Origin: Setoptus koraiensis
Taxonomy: Eukaryota; Arthropoda
Assembly (NCBI GenBank): GCA_048013815.1
Contig: CM106585.1
Location: 17,484,001-17,548,000 of the forward strand
DNA length: 64,000 nucleotides
Direction of reading: 5' to 3'
Positions 1 through 11,445 of this stretch are shown piece by piece. The notes beneath the pieces are model-generated. The model saw only the letters and a list, made by a program, of their open reading frames with translations, was not told the origin of the DNA and searched no databases. A program made the translations under genes and the position numbers. Positions within the stretch are counted from its first letter, which is position 1, and every line of letters begins with the position of its first letter.

Positions 1-1
1 T

Positions 2-709
2 TATGAGAAGGGACCCGTTTGCGGAAATGGTTATACGTCTATACTGTTTAGCTGGGCTTTGGATGCTCCCTCGATTGATTTACCTCCCGGGGTGGGATTT
101 ATGATTGGTGGAAAGAAATCTAAAGTCAACTATATTGTTTTGCAAGTGCATTATGGACACACACACATGTTTAGACAAGATAAGCATATGAGGGACGACT
201 CGGGGATAATATTGCACACAGTGCCAGGCAATGATAGAAGTATTACTAAACGGGCCGGAATATATCTGCTATTATCCAATGGTTATGTGTTACAAGGCAT
301 AAGTAAACACGAGATGGCGTGCAAAATAACGGAGAACAAGATAATTCATCCATTCAGGTATAGGACGCACACGCATAAACTCGGTTATAACGTGGCCGGC
401 TATAAGAGACCCTTCAATGCACCCTCAAATCACATGCAATTAATTGGACAACATGATCCTCAGCAACCCCAAATGTTTTATCCCATTGAAGATTCTACAA
501 TGGAAATTGGACAGGGCGACGGCCTATACGCTTACTGTGATTATAATAACACTGTCGGTCATGACGTCATGATTGGTGCCACCGGTAACGATGAAATGTG
601 CAATTTCTACATTATGTATTGGATAGATGGACCCGATCTTTTGGAAAGTCAAGATTGCCTGCAATACAATCCAAGGCACGCCTTTGATTCATCGAAATAT
701 GATCATTAA
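2..709 (+). CDS. Phm: Peptidylglycine alpha-hydroxylating monooxygenase (PHM), C-terminal part, cut by the window edge
   Basis: This copper monooxygenase hydroxylates the alpha carbon of C-terminal glycine in peptide precursors, the first step of neuropeptide amidation in the secretory pathway. The frame is open from base 2 and reads into the PHM core before the first ATG at 59, so the gene begins outside the window. Copper-site residues are visible: the LQVHYG histidine, the HTH pair at 368-376, and the methionine of the DEMCN motif at 596-598. The phrase FYPIEDS matches the family FYPVEH block. The protein stops shortly after the second PHM subdomain with no peptidyl-alpha-hydroxyglycine lyase domain, as in the monofunctional PHM of insects; in vertebrates both activities are fused. 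A canonical AATAAA lies far downstream at 1292-1297. Identification is firm; whether base 2 lies inside an exon that starts further left cannot be seen. Confidence 0.93.
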   Translation, partial: YEKGPVCGNGYTSILFSWALDAPSIDLPPGVGFMIGGKKSKVNYIVLQVHYGHTHMFRQDKHMRDDSGIILHTVPGNDRSITKRAGIYLLLSNGYVLQGISKHEMACKITENKIIHPFRYRTHTHKLGYNVAGYKRPFNAPSNHMQLIGQHDPQQPQMFYPIEDSTMEIGQGDGLYAYCDYNNTVGHDVMIGATGNDEMCNFYIMYWIDGPDLLESQDCLQYNPRHAFDSSKYDH

Positions 710-2860
710 GTTCTCGAACACTTTTACAATCTAATCAATATATAGATATATAAAGTGCAACAATTGTACATATGTAAATTCAACAGATTGCGCTTGCTAG
801 CGTCGCGTAGTCGTCCGCTGTTGAGCCATCGACCGAAAAGAGCCATCGACCGAAAACGTAGCCTTCGTAGACTACTAGGTGTTGGAATGAATTCATTGAT
901 TGAGTATATACAATATGAAATAATATGAAATGGTGGACATCCCGAGAAAGAGTTACAAGACTGAGTCATAGATCAAGGTGACCATTCTGGTTTTTTGCCC
1001 CATCACCACTAAGGTTGCTGTATTCAACAGTCAACAAACGCATTTTATCATGAACACTGATGCCAATTGCTCCAAATGTCGTGTGAAAGTCACCTACAAC
1101 CACATGCAATTCGAGCATTAGCGAGTGGACGCCCAAAAGACTACCTAACAATGTTCACATAATAACAACACCAGTTAGAAACAACAGCAACAACATAACA
1201 CACATAAATTTTAGGACGCTTCAAATATTTATTTCAACGACAGGTGTGCATGTATCAGTAGCAGAGAGCAACTAGCGGAAATGTTTCTACAAATAAAGGT
1301 GAACTAACTAACAGTGATGACGAGAATGTGGCTTGGCTCTAGCACACATGAACGTCGGATTTAGAGGAAAACTGGACACCATAACTTTGAATGTTGAACA
1401 TTATACTGTAGTAGTTGGGCAACAATTGAATGAGAATTGTTTGCTATTTGCTTATTTATTTTCAGTAATGATCAGATCGGTGTTTACTCTCTCGTAACAA
1501 CCTTGCTGCCATTTTGTCTGCAATGAAACCATACTTTGCAATACGGTGACCATCACCAACTGCATCTATCAAGTTCCATGTCCAACACAGTGGAACTGGT
1601 ACAACTGCTAGCGCTTTTAAACGAGCTGACAAACGGAAACAATACTCTTAACACTTGTGACAACAACAATGGTATATGATGAATGTTTTTGTTCACTATT
1701 CTCTTGATGTTTTTGAGTCTGTTTCAGAATGACATTAGTTAGAGAGTGAGTCAGCATGTGTATATAGTCAAATACAACACCGAATAAGCTAATTTCAGCT
1801 AATCTAGAAACGTGTATAATATATAAGTGGCTAATTTGGATCGGGCCCAAAGCGAGAGAGGTTGGTTATAATTAAACAATCATGGGTGATATTTTCGACA
1901 AGTGTGTTCTTTCACGGTGACGCACAGCTTCCTAGAGTACTCTCTAATTGATTAGGAGTTTACAAGGAAACTTGATTGTCCAGCTGGCTAATATAGCAGT
2001 ACTGTTTGTGTTTCTAAAGAAAGAACCGCTCTCTGGGAAAACCAATGTTATCGATTAGAGATTGAACGACAAAATTATTATTAATAGTGCAATTAATATC
2101 ACAACAAACCACTTTTCGCTGAATAGCCATCGAATGGCAATAACCATATGTGTGGCGGCCTTGCTCTGAAGTCAGGCTTCCAGAGATGGTAAACAGAAAT
2201 TGCTGGAATAAAGTGTATAGAGTATAAATTGATAACGGCAAACATAGAGAGTACGTTAACCCGAGCACATGGCCGAGCGGTGTTCATCACTTGTTGCAGC
2301 TCACACAACAGGGACAAGAAGTAAGTGAAAGCAGCACAACAATTGTTGAGTCAGAAGAACTATTAACTTTTGGTGGTATAGTTATCAAACTACCAGTTAC
2401 TCAACAAAATGAAGAAAGGAAGTTAGGAGCGGAAACTTTACCGTTGTAATGTACGCAACATGCGTGCTCTTCTATGAGAGGCGACTTGCATGACATCCGC
2501 ATCGACAATAATAATTGTAACAGAGACAACTGTTAGAAGTAGTGATTCTGTGTGGAAAGTCCGTTGAATGTGTGTCATATTGGTGTTAGATCGCGTCAAC
2601 ACGGTGCGATAAAAGCGGAATTACCAGAGGAAAACTCTTCATCCGATTGCGTTTATGTCTACAGCACACGCTATACATGATGGGAGCCTCTAAGTGACAT
2701 TGGCAACTCAAAAGATTTCTGCATCCGCTCTACCGGTGCGTGCTACGTGCAAAAGCAACGAGGGCAGAGCGGACGAAGGGCGTAACTTTTTCTCATGCTT
2801 GCTAGTCGATTTCCGTTGATGTTCCGCTCTTGCTTTACGTCCTCTTCTGTGACAATGTAT

Positions 2861-2880
2861 GTGTGTGTGTGTGTGTGTGT
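2861..2880. repeat. (GT)n microsatellite
   Basis: Ten uninterrupted GT units in the PHM-neuralized spacer, preceded by an imperfect TGTAT. Confidence 0.9.
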
Positions 2881-5781
2881 TTGGACGCACATTTAACGTT
2901 GCCGTAGTATACAACACTGTAGAATCGACGAATGTAATCTCTCAGCATCTTCTCCTGCTCCTTCTTCCTCTCGTTACAACCTTTGATAGTGGAAGCGGGA
3001 GAGGGAATCAGAGGCCGCTGCGGTGCTACTAGTAGCAGCAGTATTAGTTGTAGCGATAGTAGAATCTCCGATACAACTTCTATGAATGATCGGTAATCGG
3101 ACGGAAACTGGTCACTAACGTTTGCACGGTTTCTGTTGCATCGTGGCGCGTACACAAGCAACAGTTGAATGGTAACACAGTTTCCTCCACTTCATTCCCT
3201 ACTGTTTGCTGTGGGCCATCCTGCCCTGGCTCTCCGTTCTTCATGATCCGATCGCACGAACATCCTCATGACCCATGAGTGCGTATTTATGTCGTCCATT
3301 GCTGCTCTGAGTTGGCAGCTGTAGCCTTGTTTGTGCTAGTTCAGTCACAAAGAGAAATGAACAAATTTTTGTGTAGAGAAGGGCCCAAGACGTTTCTCCT
3401 CTTACACTGCCCACAGTTCCATGTATGCTCTGTGCTGCGTCCCGAAATTTCGTTTCATTCATTGATCTGTCTCGTCTTTCTTTGCTCGCCTCGTTTATTC
3501 TCTAGCGTATACTGCTATTCCCCTTCTTTTCGAACTGCCGACCAAAGAAAGAGCGCGGTCAAGTTGCACACACAAAAAACGCCATGCAGATGACCAACAT
3601 CATCAGATTGTGCAAGTATTACTTATTAGCGTGGCTCGTGTCGGCTGTTGGGCTTCAGAAAAGCTGCGTGCTACTGCCAACATTATCATCTGCACCTTGT
3701 GACTTGGTGTTACATTATCCGACCTCTCTAATGCGTTTAATTGTACACAGTGAGCAACGTCCTTGTAGAGAAACGTGAAGCAAACACATTGAGGCACCTA
3801 GTTGCACTGGATCGTGTCCACATGAGCATCTGCTCCCATGTTCGGCATCATGTGTGAGGGGGTGTCAGCAAAGAGTATCTGCAGCGTAGCGTATTTCTCG
3901 TTTAGTATTATTGCAACAGCACGATCAAACCGACATGTGGCTACTGTGCCATCTTTGCCAATGTGGACCAAATGGCCGGCTATATTATTATTATCATTAT
4001 TGTTATTCTTGTTGGACTGGTGGCTCGTGGCAGCTCGTGTCGATGGTGTATGGATCAGATGGTATATGAAGTGTGTGCCGGTATAATCATCACCGATTCG
4101 ATAGAATCAGAGGCATTCACTGCTGTTGTTTGCCATAGGCTCACCGCACATAAAACGAATGCAGTGGAGGTTTGAACGATTTTCGAGAGAAGGCGGCTGG
4201 CACGCGTCATCAGTCTTGGCTTTGAGAGGGTAGAATCGTTTTGTTGTGTCTGCCCACCAGCGTAAATTCGTTCGGGTCCTGATTGTTTGGTATAAGTTCA
4301 AGCCCCCCTGGCCCTGAAGCAATAGAAGCAGCTTGCGCCCGTATGCGGCTAGCAAGCTGGCGTTCGACAACTCGCTGTTGTGTGCCCCGGAGAGCAACAG
4401 ATGTCACTAAAATAAAGCGTTTCTCTGATGCCATGGCCAGCCGTTATCAGATGCCTAATGTCAGAGTTCAATACATTAGTGTAAGAAGTAGTGTGCGCTG
4501 TGATGATTACAATCTGTCTTGGGCGACACGGAAAATACATTGGCAGGCATAAATTGTGCTTGTTCGTGTGCCATTTGCCTCCTCTGTGGTTTAAGCTGTG
4601 TGTTTGTGTCGTCTCACTATCTTGATTTTAATCTCTGGCTTTAAGTGAAGGCGTTGCGCCTAAGCGCCTAAATGTCGCCACACGCTGGAGACTGCAGTGG
4701 ATAATCTGTTGATAGTTGAGCTAATTCCATCCAGCCTCCCACAAGGCTCGACGCCGCCACTAATTGTAATTATAATTGGCATCAGTAGTGATTAAGTAGT
4801 AATGATAATTATGATAACTATAATAACGTTGATTGTTTATAATGTCAGTAATAGATAGAATTGTCCAGTCGCTTGATTAGATTGATGACGCTGTATGGCG
4901 TGAGTGGCACCAGTAGCCAGTGTGAGCGAGGCGCCAAGCCACATGGTTTTGAGCCAACAGTACAGTGTGTCTCAATTCGACAGTTGATACCATGATTACG
5001 CTGAAGGTGGAATGGTGCGATTGTGCCCAGTGCAATCTCGTCGTTTATAGGTGGACACTTTCTCTACTGCCATTGGCAGCGCACCAATATCTGCAGAGAT
5101 ACTGTGTGTGTGCGTGCTCGTACACACATACACAGCGGTACAGCGGTACAGTGGGGTGTGTGTGTGGTATGGCAGCCAACAAGTTATATATTGCCATACT
5201 GGCTTGCATCATTGTCGCGTGCCGCGTGAATCGCGAGCGCACGCGTGCTCGTTGTACGCACTCTGTGCCAGATCTGCGTAACCGGGGGCACGCATTCTAA
5301 TCAGGGAGCCAGGTGCCCCAAACAGGACAAAAGGAAGAATCGAGCAAGCCGCCGCTACTCAACGGTGGTTTCGTTTCATCATCCGCATATCATCGTATTT
5401 GCAGCAGCAGCCTGATTGTAGCTTGTGCTCATCATCGCACATTGCGTTCATTAATTCGTGGCCATGGTGGTGCGCCAGATGTTGAACGCGCGCAGATGAT
5501 GGTCGTGGTGGCAAATCAAGGCTGCTGCTGCTGTGCCTCCAATCAACCAGTTGCTCTGCCTTATGTATGCTGCACACACTGCTTGTGTTGTGTATTCGCA
5601 TTCGGTCAGCCGGATGCCTCTATGCCGCGTCCAACACACGGCGAACTTTGAGCGAACTCTAGAATAGATAGAATAATTGTTGCCTATAGCACTGCTGCAT
5701 GCGTTCGACAGCACAGGGGGAACAAATGCGCGAGCAGGAAGAGGGAGCGAACGTGTTGCAGCGGCAGCAGCAGGACGGCTG

Positions 5782-5807
5782 CTGTTCGAAGTTCGAACTT
5801 CGAACAG
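5782..5807. repeat. 26-bp perfect palindrome with three TTCGAA cores
   Basis: The 26 bases equal their own reverse complement, centred between 5794 and 5795, with no spacer. The palindrome contains TTCGAA three times. It is flanked by GGCAGCAGCAG on the left and CTGCTGCTGCTGCC on the right, so a larger imperfect inverted repeat surrounds it. It lies about 850 bp upstream of the neuralized start codon. Function unknown. Confidence 0.9.
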
Positions 5808-6641
5808 TTCGATGCTGAGTGTGAGCCGCCGCCGCTGCTGCTGCTGCCCCTGTAGACTAACGAACATAAACACAACTGGAGCACACATGACAACTTTTGA
5901 GTCGGACAACATTAGCATGTGTGTCGATTTAGCGCTGGCAAATGGCAATAGCGAATTGGTAAATGGCAAACGGCAAACGAATGGCGAGTGAATCGAACTT
6001 TTAAACTGGCTGGCAATGGTGGACGCCGCACATGCTTAGCAGCACGACGACAACGACCATTCCGGCCGGCCCCGTCGCGCTGCCACACTAATCTAATCGC
6101 CGCAGACTCCAATGGCAGCGACAAACAATGCCCGCTCTCTCTATAATGTATTGCAATATGTGTGTGTGCGTCCAAACTGTTCAACTATTGCCATTGATCC
6201 CACCATCTCCCCACTATTCATTATGCATACGTAATGCGACGCGGCTAGAGTGCGCATGCGTGTCCTCTATCATTCGATTTTTTAGTCCTGTTTTGGCCTG
6301 TTGCTCTAGTGTTGTGTAAACATACTGCACTGCTGTTATATATGCACTGTCGCTGCAGTGTTGCCATCAAACGCAAGCAAGTCTGCGTGTGTCTGCCCGT
6401 ATCATCGGTGAAACATTCGATAAGTGACGCTCGTTCCACTACGACCACCATCGATCGCACCAGTGCCACCAAACACCATTAACGCCTCAAACGCCAATCA
6501 GACAACATCGCAAGCGAACGTCCTCAAGCTCATCTAAACAACACACATCAACACACTCCAATAGTGTTCAATAGATGACCATAATAGCATCATCACACCT
6601 GTAATTCAACTTTACAATTAGCCACCACAACAATCATCGTC

Positions 6642-8310
6642 ATGCAATCGTTTATCAAGAAGATATACCGAAGAACGACGAGAAAATTAAGCAAATGCTG
6701 TAAGTTGATAGTAATTTTCATCTGTTCATATTGCGTCACAATAACAATAGATCACATTAGTTATTCACGACATCATCAATGATATGTAACTTGTAAGCAA
6801 TCATACTAATCAACACATTTATTTCTCTTCTCTCTTATCACCCTATGCACTCCTATCTATGCACGCTCAACAACGCATTCTCATATCGCACGCTTCAACT
6901 CATTCGCATTATTATTACACCGACAACGATATGCAAACAGTAAACAACAACAAATCGGAAAACAACCGATCAGCAGTTCCGGCAGCGCTTATGCATGCTG
7001 CAAAAAATCAATTGCCACCAGTTCAATTTCATCATGTCCATGGGGCCAATGTTAGACTTAGCAATAACAAATTTGTTGCTAGACGGGTGGATAGCTTTTG
7101 TCAGGGATTAGTTTTTAGCAATAGAGTTATTTTGCCCAACGAAAGAGTTTATATAAAGTTGATCAAAGTTGCTGACAGACAAAACGGACTGCCTCAATGG
7201 AGCGGAACTATTCGGTTTGGTTTTACTAGCGTTGATCCGGCTACACTCAGATACAAAATGCCAAAGTATGCCTGTCCAGATATGACTTCACAGAAGACAA
7301 CATGGGCAAAGGCTTTGTCAGACAAAGTGGTCCACGAAAATATTGTTATACATTTCTCATACGATAATTCTGGTCGCATCCATTATGGCATCAATAATCA
7401 AGATTGTGGAATTTTTCATGCCAATGTTACAACCACAAAGCATCTGTGGTTCATTTTAGATATCTATGGTAATACAACTGGAGTTGAATTGATTGATCCT
7501 CGTCTTCACAGCAATAGTGGCCTTAACAGCGCCCATCCTCGTATCAAGAGCGAAGACTTTCAAATTGAGGCAACGCTCAGTCCAGCATCCGGCAGAAGAC
7601 GTTCTTCTCAAAACAATTCTACCAATCAACGCACTGCAACAACTATGGCAGATATTACACCCAATCCACCTCCAGAGCATCTCATGTCATTAGCAGCTCT
7701 TGACAGAACAATAGCCAACCAAAACATTTATAGTCCACCTCCAATGCACATAAATCGTCAAGTAATTCCGACAACATATAGCAACTATCAACAACCAAGG
7801 ACTGTTCGTTCATCAACAAGCTTGCATAGATATTTGCATGCACCAACTAACAACACCCCACACAATAATCAAGCACTTCAGACTCATATGAGTAAACTTA
7901 GAAAAAACTCATCGAATGGAAACTCCAAACGACAACAGTCAAAAATATCATCGACGACGTCTACGACTGTGAAAAATGAAACTTCAAAAAAGAAAGCTGG
8001 TAAGTATCAATCAGATCCGAACCGTTTCTAATGACTAATTGCGTATATTGTATAAATATTCGTCTAGATTATTAATCTCCAAATACCTCTATCTCTCCTT
8101 TATCAATTTTCAGCATCAAGCACTCCTGAAGCTCCAGCAACAAGAGATTGTCCGATATGCTATGAGCGACCCATAAACTGTGTCCTTTATCAATGTGGTC
8201 ATATGTGCACTTGCTACGAATGCGGAGTCAAACAATGGAGAACACAATCAAGGACATGTCCCATATGTCGGACTGTCATCAAAGATGTCATCAAGACATT
8301 CATGTCATAA
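6642..8310 (+). CDS. neur: Neuralized-type E3 ubiquitin ligase with a single NHR domain and a C-terminal RING
   Basis: Neuralized ubiquitinates the Notch ligand Delta at the plasma membrane and drives its endocytosis. I model three exons: 6642-6699, 6941-7999 and 8114-8310, with GTAAGT donors and CAG acceptors, giving 437 residues. The first exon encodes FIKKIYRRTTRK, matching in place the polybasic phosphoinositide-binding KKIKKRFG stretch that precedes the first NHR of fly Neuralized; this is why I chose this start. One NHR domain covers about residues 44-210 (LPPVQFHHVHG to DIYGNTTGVELID, with LPKYACPD-like MPKYACPD). A low-complexity S/T/N/Q linker of about 170 residues follows. The RING at about 385-430 reads CPIC, CGHMCTCYEC, CPIC, a C3HC4 pattern, and ends IKDVIKTF like its relatives. 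Fly Neuralized and NEURL1 have two NHR domains; the second is absent here. The 3' end converges on DDX42. Confidence 0.9.
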
Positions 8311-8507
8311 ATGACTCACTCATAGTTTTGCTTATACTTCCAAAGTTAATACGAACCACTGTATAATATACTGTTATCAATTTGTCCAAAAATAATATAG
8401 AAAAAATGCTACAAGTCATCTAAATTTCAAATTTATCTCACAAAAGAGTTTAAATACACATAGCTCCAATCATGATAAGAAATTATTAATTGGAGAAAGA
8501 TTTTTCT

Positions 8508-10601
8508 TCACATCTTCGGATCAGGCATCAACCTTGAGTAACCTAGGCCGTTACGTCTAGCTTGATGGAATGAACTACCAGACGGGTTGATGCGTTTCTG
8601 GTTACCTTTGAATCGTGATTTTCTAAACCAGTTGCTCTTCATTGCAAGTTCCATAAGTGCTTGATTTACTTTTTGATTACATGATTCCAAGTTTCTCACC
8701 AGATGACCAGCAAACTCTTTATCTTTTTCAGTAACAAGAGTGTAGGCTGTTCCTTTAGTACCTGCGCGACCAGTCCTTCCAATCCTGTGAACATGTGTGT
8801 CTATGTCGCGAGCAACATCATAGTTGATCACCGTTCTAATGTGAGGTATATCGAGACCTCTGGCAGCTATATCTGTAGCGACTAATATTGGCAACTCTTT
8901 CTTTTTGAATGCTGTAATTACTCGATTCCGCGCCGATTGTTCCATGTCCCCATGTAGTAACAGACACTTGTGCTGATTGGCTTCTAAATTTTGATGAAGT
9001 TCATCGGCATTATCTTTCCTTGTAACAAATATCAGAAGGCTACCGGCGGACAGAAACTCTACAATCCTTGATATCAACCATTCCCAGCGAGCGGGTCCTA
9101 GAGGAAAAACTATAACATGTTGGGTGACATCTTCATTGGCTTCACCTAACTCTTTCTGTACTATTTTTATGGGATCCACTATCACATGTCTCGCCAAACG
9201 CTCAATTTTTTTCTTGAAGGTTGCACTAAACATCAATATCTGCCTGTCAGGACGAACATGATCGCACAAAGATCTTACTTGTGGTTCAAATCCCATATCA
9301 AACATTCTGTCTGCTTCATCTAGGACTAAATATGTTACCCGTCGCAAATTCGTTACCTTCAGCTTAATCATGTCGATAATACGTCCTGGTGTCGCAACAA
9401 CTACTTCTGCACCAGCTTCGAAATCTCTCGATTGTTCATATTTTGAACCACCCCCGTATGCACATATTGTGGCAATATTATAGGTGCTAGCAAACTTTTT
9501 CGTTTCGCTGTAGACTTGAAGAGCTAATTCTCTTGTCGGAACTAGTATCAACCCTATTGGTCCATCGCCTGATTTGAGATTGGGTTGACCCATGATGTGT
9601 ACAATCATGGGCCATAAGTATGCAGCCGTTTTCCCACTGCCTGTCATGGCAATACCAATTATGTTCCGTCCTAACAACGCCGCGGGAACTGCTTGAGCTT
9701 GAATAGGTGTTGGTTGAGAATATTCAGATTTTCTTATGACTCGCATCAAACGTTCATCGAATCCAAAGTGGGCGAAACTACATACCGGCCTAGGTGGGTC
9801 AACTCCGGATACTCTAATTTCAAGTTTGGACCGCAATTCTTGAGCTTGCTCGGCCGTCAACCTCTTGATGTCTTCGTGCTCTTCATAGAAGCATTTGTCG
9901 AAGTTTGCGTAGTCAATTTGAGTGTGATCTATGGAAGGTAATGGGTCTATTTCCTTTTTCAATTTGAATGACACGATTGGGTTACCATCTTCATCATATT
10001 CTATAGAATTAATCCTATCATCTTCCTCAGCTTGTTCTTCTTCTGTCTTTGAAGCGCTGAGCGATTTAGTATTTTCGGCCATATGCCTATAATATGATTC
10101 CTCATCATCGTCCAGATCATCTATATCTAGTCTAACACCACGAGACTTGGTACTCGCGTTAGCGGACGGACAAGCCTTAAATTGTTTGCTCTCTTTCTGC
10201 AAATTCTTGCACTTGAAGTCTTTCTTAGAGCTTTTTGTGGATTCTTCATCCAATGTCCTCATGAATGCATCTAATGGGTCATCTTCGTCATCGTCGTCTT
10301 GCAAAGGTCTTTTCTTGCTAGTTGGTGAGTCTTGAGTATTGTCGCCATGATTATCGGGTGATTCTTGATTGAGTTCGTCCTCGTCATCTCTGTCGAAGTA
10401 GTCATCTTCATCACGAAATCCTGCGCCTTTGAATTGTGCAAAGGTTCCTCTACTACTAGAGGGAATAAATTTTGTAGGTGGCCGACGTGAATCGATAGTG
10501 TCTTGTCTGCCTATGGCATTAATAGCATCTTTTATTACGTTGGGCGGTCCCTTGCTTTTGTAGCTCGAAGGCGGTGGTACGCACGCCGATTCCCTGGGCA
10601 T
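8508..10601 (-). CDS. DDX42: DEAD-box ATP-dependent RNA helicase DDX42 (SF3b125-like)
   Basis: DDX42 is a nuclear DEAD-box protein associated with the U2 snRNP/SF3b complex in spliceosome assembly. The 697-residue frame has no introns, and an in-frame TGA lies four codons upstream of the ATG, so the start is well set. An acidic N-terminal part contains the family block PLPSIDHTQIDYANFDKCFY. The helicase core shows the Q motif (YSQPTPIQ), Walker A AMTGSGKT near residue 320, PTRELALQ, TPGR, DEAD near 428, SAT, ARGLDIP and HRIGRTGRAG near 605. After the core the block NWFRKSRFKGNQKR matches human AWFRKSRFKGGKGK. The protein then ends within about 35 residues, whereas human DDX42 (938 aa) carries a long Gly/Ser/His-rich tail. 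It is divergent from ASCC3 (844 bp between start codons) and convergent with neuralized. Confidence 0.96.
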   Translation of the reverse strand: MPRESACVPPPSSYKSKGPPNVIKDAINAIGRQDTIDSRRPPTKFIPSSSRGTFAQFKGAGFRDEDDYFDRDDEDELNQESPDNHGDNTQDSPTSKKRPLQDDDDEDDPLDAFMRTLDEESTKSSKKDFKCKNLQKESKQFKACPSANASTKSRGVRLDIDDLDDDEESYYRHMAENTKSLSASKTEEEQAEEDDRINSIEYDEDGNPIVSFKLKKEIDPLPSIDHTQIDYANFDKCFYEEHEDIKRLTAEQAQELRSKLEIRVSGVDPPRPVCSFAHFGFDERLMRVIRKSEYSQPTPIQAQAVPAALLGRNIIGIAMTGSGKTAAYLWPMIVHIMGQPNLKSGDGPIGLILVPTRELALQVYSETKKFASTYNIATICAYGGGSKYEQSRDFEAGAEVVVATPGRIIDMIKLKVTNLRRVTYLVLDEADRMFDMGFEPQVRSLCDHVRPDRQILMFSATFKKKIERLARHVIVDPIKIVQKELGEANEDVTQHVIVFPLGPARWEWLISRIVEFLSAGSLLIFVTRKDNADELHQNLEANQHKCLLLHGDMEQSARNRVITAFKKKELPILVATDIAARGLDIPHIRTVINYDVARDIDTHVHRIGRTGRAGTKGTAYTLVTEKDKEFAGHLVRNLESCNQKVNQALMELAMKSNWFRKSRFKGNQKRINPSGSSFHQARRNGLGYSRLMPDPKM

Positions 10602-11445
10602 ATTTCTTAGTCATATAATTGATCATGCGATGAGATAATCTGACTAATCTTCTCCAAACTAATGAGTGCTAGAATGTTATTTCAATCAATGACATGATCT
10701 CGAGCATGTAGATCAACAATTGACATCTAATGAGTGAGTTTATAACGGATGCAACGGCCCAGATATTTCAAACATGATAAATTCATTAATTGAAGTAAAG
10801 AAATTGCGATTTTCGATCAGGATAGTTGATGATTCAAAGGAGTCACGATCGACATTGAACAACAGCTCATATTATAAAACAATTGTCATTTTGGCAACCC
10901 CAGTTGCATTCTTAATAATGTCTAGTACCAACATGAGAGGGCGCACCTTCTGGCTGGCCTGCCATGTGGGGCATGCACACAAACGATCCTCAAAAAGTTT
11001 ACCTCCTGATAGCCTCAGTATTTCACAAAATAGACACCATCTAGCCCAGAGGAGAATATATTGTTTCTATTATACACATCTTACATTGCATTACATTCGC
11101 TCTTATGTCTCACAAAATCGATGCAACATGAAAATTACGACTAATTTCATTGGCTATCAATCTTCAGTCACCAATGGAAAGTTCTTTCAGTTAATTCGTC
11201 AGCGCTCCCTACAGGAGGTGATCCGAAATACACTCGCTAATAGCGCTCTCTTTTGCTGGCAATGTGGCAATCATATGTTGACAACAACAGAAACAGACCC
11301 CAAATCATCAACAGGAGTGGGACAAAATGTCTTTTTATTTTCAAATCTAAATTCCAAGAATCTAGATAATCCTCCAGTTTGATAATAATTGCTCTCATTT
11401 GTGACAAACCTGTCTCCAAAAAGTCTTAGAAACAATTCAAATTAA
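10602..11445. other. Divergent promoter spacer between DDX42 and ASCC3
   Basis: This 844-bp stretch separates two start codons facing away from each other, so it should hold both promoters. It also contains an uninterrupted plus-strand frame of 202 codons at 10774-11382, whose translation I do not recognise. No TATA box or other element was clear enough to call. Confidence 0.6.
10774..11382 (+). CDS. Unrecognised 202-codon open reading frame in the DDX42/ASCC3 spacer (doubtful)
   Basis: The frame starts with MINSLIEVKK and ends NSKNLDNPPV. I recognise no family. Its last third includes SLQEVIRNTLANSALFCWQC, with a CWQCG pair recalling the CWNCG start of the zinc knuckle in some metazoan HSCB co-chaperones, but the expected second CxxC and J-domain do not follow and ASCC3 begins 63 bp later. 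The length is unusual for a non-coding spacer of this composition, yet overlap with two presumed promoters argues against a gene. Treat it as a hypothesis only. Confidence 0.15.
   Translation: MINSLIEVKKLRFSIRIVDDSKESRSTLNNSSYYKTIVILATPVAFLIMSSTNMRGRTFWLACHVGHAHKRSSKSLPPDSLSISQNRHHLAQRRIYCFYYTHLTLHYIRSYVSQNRCNMKITTNFIGYQSSVTNGKFFQLIRQRSLQEVIRNTLANSALFCWQCGNHMLTTTETDPKSSTGVGQNVFLFSNLNSKNLDNPPV

Larger units (their letters stand above)
710..6641. other. Non-coding spacer between PHM and neuralized
   Basis: I see no convincing gene here. Reading frames of 60-170 codons occur on both strands but overlap each other and have repetitive, family-less translations. Visible items are a tandem copy of GAGCCATCGACCGAAAA near 822-855, an AATAAA at 1292-1297 that may serve PHM, a GT repeat at 2861-2880, CAG/CTG-rich stretches around 5400-5860, and a perfect palindrome at 5782-5807. 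The right end probably contains the promoter and 5' UTR of neuralized; a TATA-like stretch (TTATATATGC) lies near 6335-6345. No upstream neuralized coding exon was found. Confidence 0.6.

Noticed and set aside
5451-5969. Minus-strand 172-codon frame upstream of neuralized
   Set aside because: The translation is compositionally odd, overlaps the CAG/CTG repeats and the 26-bp palindrome, and matches no family.
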